The translations under genes were made by a program, and so were the position numbers. From JAVJUV01 sp047314965 (lineage in GTDB: Bacteria > Pseudomonadota > Alphaproteobacteria > Rhodobacterales > Rhodobacteraceae): a DNA stretch of 64,000 nt. The notes under the pieces are model-generated. The model did not search any database. It was not told the origin of the DNA and saw only the letters and a list, made by a program, of their open reading frames with translations. This document shows, in pieces, positions 1 through 7,000 of the stretch. Position 1 is the stretch's first letter. Every line of letters begins with the position of its first letter. The DNA lies in assembly GCF_047314965.1 (NCBI RefSeq), contig NZ_JBLBVK010000047.1:1-64000 (forward strand), given 5' to 3'.

Positions 1-1
1 A

Positions 2-136
2 GCTCAGATCGTCATCAATCACTGGCTCAGGCAGTACAATCACACCCGGCCGCATCAGGCACTCAACATGCGCCCGCCCGTTCCTGAAACCCTATTAGAG
101 AAACCCCTGATCAGTGGCCCATACACAGGGGGCTAG
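2..136 (+). pseudogene. IS3-type transposase, C-terminal remnant
   Basis: The first bases read in frame from the left edge to a stop at 134-136. The peptide contains NHWLRQYNHTRPHQALNMRP, the signature end of IS3-type integrase-core transposases (second subunit, after the last catalytic Glu). The start lies outside the window, so I cannot tell whether the upstream part is intact. Its last 40 bases are shared with the opposite-strand lipoprotein ORF, which suggests the element's end sits at or inside that gene. The family assignment rests on the Y-N-x-x-R-P-H-x-x-L pattern. Confidence 0.75.
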
Positions 137-373
137 ACACCAGACAGCAACAACCGGCAGGAGGGCTATGCCAAGTGCTGCTTTGCCTGCACTGAGTTCA
201 CCCTCTTCATCTTCCTCATTCTCATTGGCTATTTGTTCGGCCGACTCAGACACTTCCGCGTTGTTCTCTATTTCAGCTGAAGATTTTGGGGCCGTACATC
301 CTGATACCCCAATCGCAAGAATTAGCATCAAGGTTCGGAAAGATTTGACTACTTGCATATCATGGAACCCCAT
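95..373 (-). CDS. small predicted lipoprotein, possibly truncated at its 3' end
   Basis: This 92-residue ORF starts with a basic and hydrophobic stretch ending in a lipobox (AIGVSGC), so signal peptidase II processing and lipid attachment are expected. A very acidic stretch (EENEEDEEGE type) follows, then a hydrophobic C-terminal segment. AGAGG lies about five bases before the chosen ATG; a second ATG five codons later (356-358) would also leave a complete signal peptide. The last codons overlap the IS3-type remnant on the other strand, so the original C-terminus may have been replaced. No function is recognised. Confidence 0.5.
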   Translation of the reverse strand: MGFHDMQVVKSFRTLMLILAIGVSGCTAPKSSAEIENNAEVSESAEQIANENEEDEEGELSAGKAALGIALLPVVAVWCLAPCVWATDQGFL

Positions 374-477
374 AAGCCTCTGATATGTTTTCAGGGTATA
401 TTGCCCGGCCTAACGTTCTTTGATGGAAGTCAATCAGTGATTTTTCTCCTGTGTACGGTGAAGCATGACCGGCGAAT

Positions 478-612
478 GTGACGTGGGCGCGGGGAATCTG
501 GGCCGACCGGGCCGAAATCGCCAAGCTGCGCGCCGGGGCGTGGATGCTGCGGGAAGTGGCGAAGGTGCTGGGGCTGTCTGAGGAAGCCGTGGACGAGGTG
601 TTGCGTGGGTGA
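478..612 (+). CDS. orphan 44-residue ORF with a helix-turn-helix-like end
   Basis: A GTG-initiated ORF whose C-terminal half (GAWMLREVAKVLGLSEEAVD) looks like a short helix-turn-helix of the kind found at the end of small phage or plasmid proteins. Codon use is strongly GC3-biased, as in real genes here, although the flanking DNA is not. No convincing ribosome-binding site precedes it, so it may be the 3' remnant of a longer gene whose 5' part was lost. Function unknown. Confidence 0.35.
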   Translation: MTWARGIWADRAEIAKLRAGAWMLREVAKVLGLSEEAVDEVLRG

Positions 613-695
613 CGCCTTCGTGCGTGGCCAAGGAAAAGTAATTCTTGGGATATCGGGTGATTGGTGCAACGGTACTCAAATACGGAGGACACAGC

Positions 696-773
696 ATGAA
701 AAGACGCGTCAAGTTTCTTGTTATGATCACTGGACCGCTTCTTCTCATGGGATGCGAACACATATTCTGGTGA
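696..773 (+). CDS. 25-residue lipoprotein-like peptide
   Basis: This ORF is preceded by GGAGG at 684-688, eight bases before the ATG. It encodes a basic N-terminus, a hydrophobic core and a lipobox (LLMGC), then only EHIFW before the stop. If processed, the mature product would be a six-residue lipopeptide. It may be a tiny lipoprotein of the lysis/entericidin size class, or a gene truncated just after its signal peptide. The good ribosome-binding site and clean lipobox favour a gene start; the sequence does not settle whether the rest is missing. Confidence 0.4.
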   Translation: MKRRVKFLVMITGPLLLMGCEHIFW

Positions 774-794
774 ATCCCTAGGCTGCCAACGGTG

Positions 795-905
795 CTAGGC
801 GTCAAACATAGCAAACGGGTCGTCTTCTTCCTCGGCTGGCGTCGTGAAGCGCTGCCGCAAGTCCGTCAGGCCCAACTCAGACATCAAAGCGCGCATTTGT
901 GCCAA
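795..905 (-). pseudogene. C-terminal remnant, possibly a phage small-terminase-type protein
   Basis: The minus strand encodes a tail reading ALMSELGLTDLRQRF followed by an acidic end (EEEDDPFAMFD). Upstream of about 905 the frame continues into unrelated sequence. The helix with ELGLT and the acidic DPFAxFD ending recall C-termini of P27-type phage small terminase subunits. That is a resemblance from memory, not an established assignment. It lies between other fragments, so I treat it as prophage or mobile debris. Confidence 0.3.
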
Positions 906-983
906 GCGGCATGAATGTGAAGTATCCCCGACATAAATGGGTCTACCGGGACAAGCGCCGGCCAGCCTTACGCTTGTCGCGAG

Positions 984-1196
984 GTGGAATGGCATTACAT
1001 CGCGTCAGGCGAGCCAATGCAAAACGGTCTGGTCGACAGCTTCAATGGCCGCCTGCGGGATGAGTGCCTGAACGAACACCTGTTCCCAACACTGCGCCAT
1101 GCCCGCTATCTGATTGCGGCATGGCGCGACGATTACAACCATCACCGCCCGCACTCGAGCCTCGACGGGCTCACCCCGCGGGCCTTTCCCGCCTGA
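984..1196 (+). pseudogene. IS3-type (IS407-like) transposase OrfB, C-terminal remnant
   Basis: About 70 residues beginning VEWHYIASGEPMQNGLVDSF and containing SFNGRLRDECLNEHLF and YNHHRPHSSL. This is the classic C-terminal third of IS3-type OrfB, including the region around the last catalytic Glu. The DDE domain's N-terminal part and orfA are absent: upstream sequence in this frame loses similarity just before base 984. It directly abuts the sensor-kinase remnant on the opposite strand, so the element probably inserted into or deleted the end of that operon. It differs from the fragment at 2-136. Confidence 0.8.
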
Positions 1197-1362
1197 GGGA
1201 AACTCACTTCCAGCGTGCAGCCTGACTGCTCGCAGAGTTGCTGCACGATCGACAGACCCAGTCCGAGCCCCTCCGTGAGGGGGGCTTCCGGATAAACCTG
1301 CGCGCTATCTCTTCCAGGTCTTCGGGAGCAACCGTGTCACAATCATTGGAGATTTCGATACG
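1197..1362 (-). pseudogene. sensor histidine kinase remnant (ATPase domain, frameshifted)
   Basis: On the minus strand, reading from 1362, a frame encodes RIEISND and then PEDLEEIARRFIR, the N and adjacent region of a histidine-kinase ATPase domain. A frame change at a run of C's follows, and the second frame encodes LTEGLGLGLSIVQQL, the G2 box and helix. This is the C-terminal catalytic domain of a two-component sensor kinase. It lacks its H-box and membrane part, is frameshifted, and is cut by the IS3-type remnant at its 3' end. Its position after a response-regulator start suggests a PmrB-like partner of the envelope operon. Confidence 0.65.
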
Positions 1363-1365
1363 ACA

Positions 1366-1469
1366 TCCTGTAGTGTCCCGAACCAGTCGACGACCTGGTG
1401 GTCGGCCTCGAGATGCTCGATGACCGGAGCGGCGAGGGCGCGTTCGTCCTCAATCAGCAGAATGCGCAA
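1366..1469 (-). pseudogene. response regulator, N-terminal remnant
   Basis: Starting at a TTG that overlaps the end of pssA, the minus strand encodes LRILLIEDERALAAPVIEHL and about 15 more residues of an OmpR-type receiver domain, including the acidic D-E pair that binds Mg. The receiver is cut after about 35 residues, before the phospho-acceptor Asp. It then joins sensor-kinase sequence out of frame, which implies one deletion removed the rest of the regulator and the front of the kinase. The overlap with pssA suggests translational coupling in the ancestral operon. Confidence 0.65.
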
Positions 1470-2205
1470 AGGTGTCCTGAGGGTTCTTCGCCTGCCTTGT
1501 TCGTTTGAGAAAATAGAACGGCAGAATGGCAAGATAAAGGAAGTTCGCAAATACGAGTGTCGGCCACGGGTTGGTCAGCAAGCAATAGATGCCGATCAAG
1601 GCAAGCACGGCGGCCGGCACGGAAAGAGGTGATCTTAAGCCGATATGCTTGATGGAGATCGTTGGTATCGTGCTTATCGCGAGCAGGCCCACGCCGACGA
1701 CATAGACCGTGCGCAGAAATGGATGGGTCGGCGTATTCCAGTCGCTCAGGTGCATGAAGACCGGCATAAGGGCCAGGAGCGCCAGCGCCGGGGCGGGAAC
1801 GCCGACGAAGAAATCGTCGCTACCACCGTTCTTTCTTGCCACGTTGAACCTCGCAAGGCGAAGCGCGCAACAGATCGCGATGCTCAGCGACGCGATCCAG
1901 CCGAGGCTGGCATAGTCAGTGTCTGCATACAGGTTGTGATAGATGAGAATGGCCGGAACGACCCCGAAGTTGAAGAAGTCCGACAGCATGTCGAGTTCAG
2001 CTCCCATGTCGCTCGTCGCATTGAGGAGACGTGCGATCTTGCCGTCCAGCGCGTCGAGGAGCATCGCCACCAACAACAGAGCGAGCGCTGCTTCGAGATG
2101 CCCTTCGAGGTCCAGCCGCAACGCGTTCATGCCCGCAACAAGTGCGCATAACGTCACAAGACTTGGAATTATACGTCGGAGGGAGAGGGCGAGGTTCTGT
2201 CTCAT
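1450..2205 (-). CDS. pssA: CDP-diacylglycerol--serine O-phosphatidyltransferase
   Basis: This integral membrane enzyme makes phosphatidylserine from CDP-diacylglycerol and L-serine, the first step to phosphatidylethanolamine. The CDP-alcohol phosphatidyltransferase motif is intact: DALDGKIARLL, then GAELDMLSD, giving the required D-G-x2-A-R-x8-G-x3-D-x3-D. Several membrane helices follow. At about 251 residues it is full length. I chose the ATG at 2205, seven bases after the psd stop; an upstream in-frame start at 2262 would overlap psd by 50 bases. Its end overlaps the response-regulator start. It is the last intact gene of the envelope operon, so it is probably a second, accessory copy of a housekeeping function, which I infer from context. 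Confidence 0.88.
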   Translation of the reverse strand: MRQNLALSLRRIIPSLVTLCALVAGMNALRLDLEGHLEAALALLLVAMLLDALDGKIARLLNATSDMGAELDMLSDFFNFGVVPAILIYHNLYADTDYASLGWIASLSIAICCALRLARFNVARKNGGSDDFFVGVPAPALALLALMPVFMHLSDWNTPTHPFLRTVYVVGVGLLAISTIPTISIKHIGLRSPLSVPAAVLALIGIYCLLTNPWPTLVFANFLYLAILPFYFLKRTRQAKNPQDTFAHSAD

Positions 2206-2212
2206 GTGCAAT

Positions 2213-2905
2213 CTAACTCGGACGCCCTGACAGAAGTCCGGAGGGGTGTGACAGGTCGGCAAGGATCGTTTCGCCGGCTACGGCCGTCTGACCGACGGAC
2301 ACCCGAGGCGCGACGCCTTCGGGAAGAAGGACGTCCAGTCGGCTGCCGAACCGGATAAGGCCGAAGCGTTCACCCGCCGCGCAGGCATCGCCCGGCTTCA
2401 CGAAACAGACGATCCGCCGCGCGACAAGCCCCGCGATCTGCACGACCCCGATCCGCGTGCCATCCTCCGCCTCGATCGTTACGCTGTTGCGCTCGTTGTG
2501 AATGCTCGCCTTGTCGAGCGAGGCATTCAGGAACTTGCCATGATGGTAGATAACCTCCCGCACGGTCCCGCTGATCGGTGCCCGGTTGATGTGACAGTTG
2601 AAGACATTCATGAAGATCGACACCCGGGTCCTTGGCGAAGTTCCAAGACCCATGTCTTCCGGTGGTGCGACCTCCTCGATCAGGGACACGATCCCGTCCG
2701 CCGGAGACAGGACCAGAGAGGGGGCCTGCGGGACGACGCGCACCGGATCTCGGAAAAAGTAATAGCACCATACCGTCAGCCCGAGCCCGACCCAGAACAG
2801 CGGGGCCCAGACGAGGGTCAGAACGAGCGTGCCAAGCGCGAAGGCCGCGACGAACTTGCGGCCCTCCTTGTGCATCGGAACCGCGACTATCCTGAGCATG
2901 TCCAT
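2213..2905 (-). CDS. psd: phosphatidylserine decarboxylase proenzyme
   Basis: It decarboxylates phosphatidylserine to phosphatidylethanolamine. The 230-residue form with an N-terminal hydrophobic hairpin (about residues 15-45) is the short bacterial type. The self-cleavage site that generates the pyruvoyl cofactor is visible near the C-terminus as LIRFGSR, with cleavage expected between Gly and Ser. The conserved NCHINRAPISG and GKFLNASLDKAS segments are present. It sits 10 bases after dgkA and 7 before pssA, so the three were one transcript. All catalytic features are intact although its upstream neighbours are broken. Confidence 0.92.
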   Translation of the reverse strand: MDMLRIVAVPMHKEGRKFVAAFALGTLVLTLVWAPLFWVGLGLTVWCYYFFRDPVRVVPQAPSLVLSPADGIVSLIEEVAPPEDMGLGTSPRTRVSIFMNVFNCHINRAPISGTVREVIYHHGKFLNASLDKASIHNERNSVTIEAEDGTRIGVVQIAGLVARRIVCFVKPGDACAAGERFGLIRFGSRLDVLLPEGVAPRVSVGQTAVAGETILADLSHPSGLLSGRPS

Positions 2906-2915
2906 GTATCGATCC

Positions 2916-3137
2916 TCAGCCCGGGGAGAAGGAACTTGCTACCACGGCAAGTATGAAGACACCATTCGCAAAGAGCAGGCACATGGTCGCGAGCGAGCCG
3001 AGCTCCTTGGCCTCACGCGCGAACCCCTGCCACAGACGCCGGACGCCTGCAGCCGAATAGCCTGCGGCTGCGAAAAGGTGCGCCGCCCCGGCCATTCGCT
3101 CGGGTTTCACGGCCTGGTTTGGAAATCTGTCGGTCAT
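2916..3137 (-). pseudogene. dgkA: diacylglycerol kinase with an internal in-frame deletion
   Basis: The 73-residue product begins like a bacterial DgkA (AAGYSAAGVRRLWQ, the amphipathic helix and start of TM1) and ends like one (AREAKELGSLATMCLL, the conserved A-K-D-x-G-S-A-A before the last helix). About 50 residues between them are missing, including the helices and Glu that form the active site. The reading frame is preserved across the junction. DgkA normally has about 120 residues and phosphorylates diacylglycerol to phosphatidic acid. The start overlaps the eptA stop (ATGA). The product is almost certainly inactive. Confidence 0.7.
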
Positions 3138-3643
3138 CGGTTGGCGATCCGCTGTCTGCTTGTGCACGAGGCGAAGACGTCCAGTTCGGCATGATGTTCG
3201 ACGGTCGCGATGTCAAGCATCCCAAGAAGAGAATGAAACAGGTTGTCGTGCGAAATCGCGGCATCCTTTTTCGCCGAAAGACACGCCACGTCGATCGCAA
3301 AACGGTCATGGAACGCTTCTGACATCCACATGATCATCGGCACCCTGGTCTGAAGCTCCAGCGCCATGAAGTAAGGCGCGCCATGCAGGTAAAGCCCGCC
3401 GTCGCCGAGCGATTCACCATGGTCGGAAACATAGATCAGCGCGGTGTCCGCCCGGCTTTGCCCGTCGAGAACGCCGATGGCTTCGGCGAGAAAGTTGTCC
3501 GTAAAGGCAATCGTGTTGTCATAGGCGTTGACGATCTCCTCCAGTGTGCATTCCGTGAACTCGGCCGTCCGGCATGATCGTCCGAACTTCTCGAAGCCCT
3601 CGGGATAACGAAGGAAGTACGCTGGCCCGTGGCTGCCGAACAC
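3134..3643 (-). pseudogene. eptA: phosphoethanolamine transferase (EptA-like), C-terminal third
   Basis: The sulfatase-fold C-terminal part of a lipid A phosphoethanolamine transferase: SHGPAYFLRYP, then a YDNTI helix, then the metal-binding YVSDHGESLGDGGLYLHG motif. Members have about 540 residues with five N-terminal membrane helices. Here only the last 169 residues remain, preceded at 3644-3646 by an in-frame stop, so the catalytic Thr and the membrane domain are gone. The ORF begins with a GTG that is simply the first codon after the breakpoint. It heads the envelope operon and overlaps dgkA by four bases. Confidence 0.8.
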
Positions 3644-4036
3644 TCAATCAAAGTGCCATTCTATTTGCTTGCCAGAGAAACTCAGGACCATTGTTCAATC
3701 TGGCAAGATGAAAGCTCTAAAGGCCGGAGGAGTCACGTCAATGGGCAAGCACCTTGCATCAAAAATGTGCTTCTTTGATGTGAGGCCGTCAACTGCATCC
3801 GCGACAAGGTGGGCTGGCCTGGTGGCATCCTGGCAGGTGGCGACTGGGGTACGCCCAAGGGAATGCACTGGCGCACCTATGAACTGACGTGCTGTCTGCT
3901 GCGCTTGCACCCGTCGCGGCCATCCTCTGAAAACCGAGCGACGTTTTCATAGTCTTGCTGTTGATCTCGGAAGCACTGTTCAGTTTGGCTTTCGTTGATA
4001 CCTGCCGCCAGACTATCCGTGAAGCAGGGGCCTGTC
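3644..4036. other. gene-free breakpoint region with a short coding relic
   Basis: This stretch separates the broken eptA from the NRPS-like gene and holds no credible complete gene. On the plus strand about 3780-3888 one frame reads like real protein (VNCIRDKVGWPGGIL, then GTPKGMHWRTYE) before similarity fades. That looks like a fragment of a lost ORF; I do not recognise the family. The rest shows no promoter, repeat or terminator that I can support. Confidence 0.4.
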
Positions 4037-7000
4037 TTACGTGCCGTCGGTACGCGGAACGCGCGGCCCCGCTCCAAAGGATATCCGCTTCTGGGCGAGA
4101 CGGTTGATGCCCAACAGCTCCAGAACCGGCCGAAGTCCTATCCCAAGCAGCACGCCGATCGCCAACTGCACGGAGATTTCCAGCGGTGTGGGAAGGAGCC
4201 CCGGCACAAACTGATTCAGGGTGAAATCAACAGCGCGATGACTGAGATAGATCATCAACGCATGACCCGAAATGATGACGAAAATGGCGGTTAGGATGCG
4301 CGGAAGTGTGACAAAGGGAACGAATACGCACAGGCCTATTGCCAACAGCCAGGCAATTTCCGCGTTGTTCGGATAGACGAACTGAGCCAGAGCAAGATGT
4401 ACAAGCCCAAGCATGATCGAGACGAGCCGCCGCATTGAAGTGTCGGCATACCCAAAAAGTACACCAAGTGCGAAGAGCGGAAGCAGCGTCGTCGGTGCGT
4501 TCTGGAGCAAAGCTGACACGTGGCCGATATCCCCCATGTCGAGCGGACCGGACAGCAGCAGGATCAGACCGGCACCTATGATCTCGGCCAACCCGTAGAA
4601 CACAAGCGCTCCGCGCCATGGATTTGACGCCAGGGCTGCCCGCAGCCCCGGTATTGCCAGCAAGACGCCCAGCAGGAAGAAGATCTGCAAATAGGCGTGA
4701 AGGAACCATAGCCAGATTATGTGATAACGCTGGGACTCGAAGCCGAGGATCACTACATCAATGAACTTCGCCACATTCTCAAAGAGAAGTATGGCTGCGG
4801 GATGAGGCGAATTGCCGATCTGGCTGTGCACCATGAAGATCAATATCGAAGCCGGAACCAGCGGCACGAGCAGTTTGGCGATCAACGCCCAGATGCGTCC
4901 GGTCCGGCCGTCCTCCAAGATCGCCGGCAGGTGCAGACGCCCGAACGTGTATCCGGCCAGCGCGAACAGTGCGAGCGAAGCCCCCACCGCCAGCTCCCAG
5001 CCCGTGTGATGGGCGACAACAAGAGCGATGGCGATACTCCGCATGACGATGAACGTGTCCAGGCGCCGCGTCTGAAAGAGCCAACCGGTCTGTTTCTGTC
5101 CGGCGTGGGCGTCTTCACGATGGAGCGCGAGTTTCGAGACCGGCATCCATTCCCAGTTTTCGGGCAGAACAAACCCATGCGCCTCAAGTTCGAGCCGCGC
5201 CTCGATCGTCGAAAGGCTATCGGCGCCGAGGTCGAATAGGGACTCGCCCCGGCCGATCACCGGTCGTCCCGTGGCCTTTGCGAAAACGGCCGAGATGACC
5301 TCTTCGGCGTCGCTCTTTTGTCCGATGCCGTCGGATATGTTCGCTTCATCCTGCTGGCTCCGGTCCGCGAGCGCGACAAGAGCCTCTCGGTCGATCTTGC
5401 CGTTGCGCGTTAGAGGAAACTCCTCCAGCAGAAGAATCCGGGCCGGCATCATGTAGGACGGCAGGCTTCTCGCCAGCGCAGCTTTGACTGCGGCGTCTGT
5501 GACCGTATTGGAAACCGTCTGCGCGAAAAGCAGAATCCTGCCCTCGGAAAGCGTGGCAAAGGACCGTTCGATCCCTGAAACCGCCTCTACCGTCGCCTCG
5601 ATCTCCCCAAGTTCGACGCGGAATCCGTTGATTTTCACCTGCCCATCACGGCGACCGGCGAAATAGATGTTTCCGTCAGAAAGCTGATAGCCGAGATCGC
5701 CTGTGAAATGCTGACAAGCGCTGGTCGCGCCGGCAATATGTCGTTTCTGATTGATCCCTTCGACCGGATCGGCCAGTTCCGCCACGATCTCGCCGACTTC
5801 CCCGGTGGAGACGGCATTCCCGTCGTCATCCAGCAAACGCACACCGGTCCACGGCAAGGGAAGGCCCATAGGGATGTCGCGTTGCGACGGTTTGGGGGAA
5901 TCGATTATCTCGTGAACGAGAAACGCCTGCGGGGTCTCGGTCGTCCCAAAGACATGGAATTGCCTGGCTCGAGGAGCAAGCGTTTCGAAGTGTCGCACAC
6001 TCGACTGCGGCAACCGTTCCCCGCCCCAGAAGATACCACGCAGGCTCGTGAAATCGCTAGCCGCGGCATCTCCCGCCATGATCAGCCGGGCTGTCGAAGG
6101 GCTGAAGCGAACGACATTGCATTTCGCCTGTTTGAAGAATTGGCGAAGGGCCTCCGGTCGCGACATTTCCTCGGGCGTCGGAATGGCGACCATGCCACCG
6201 TGACAGAGGGGCAGGAAGACGTCACGCAAGGTTGGGTCATGAGCAATACCGGCCATCAACATGGTGGTGATGCCGTCGCGAAGATCCAGTGTCTCCGCTT
6301 GCCATGAGACGAACCGCAACAAGGTCGTATCTGGGTGCGAGACAAGCTTGGGGCGGCCAGTCGTTCCCGAGGTAAACAGGTGACAGCAATATTGGCGCGG
6401 CGGGCCGTTCACGATTGTCGGGTTCGCGTCAGCGGAATGGTCCGGCCGAATGATCGTGACCCTACGGGCCAGACAGAGTGGGACCTCCGCGCCCGCCGGG
6501 ACAAGATACCGGGCACCTAGACGTTCGAGCATGAACAGGATTCTGTCCATCGGGTACGTGCTGTCGATGATGGCGAAAGAGGCCCCGGCAGCGGAGACGC
6601 CCAGCATGGCTTCGACCAAGGCCGGATCGCGCTGTGCCAGGATCGCCACACGGTCGTCCGCCGTGACGCCCGCCGCCTGGATCGCAGCCGCAACTGCGCG
6701 CGTGCGTTCCGCAAGAACGCCGTAGCTCATCCTGCCCTTGGACGTGATGATCGCGGTGGCTTCGGGCTGGCGCTCGGCGGTCTCGAAAAATGGCTGATGC
6801 AGGCGGTGGCCGGGCGTCGGGTCCAGACTGGTCCGCGGGAGGACAACCTCGTGGTTTCTGCGACCCTTCTTAATGATGTCCCGGCAAAGGGCCTCAGGGG
6901 TCTCCAGAGCCGCATTCAAGACCCGGTCGAGAAAGCTCAGAAACAGTTCGACCCGCTGGTCGGTCAGGACAGCCCGGTCGTAATATGCATGGGCCTTCAG

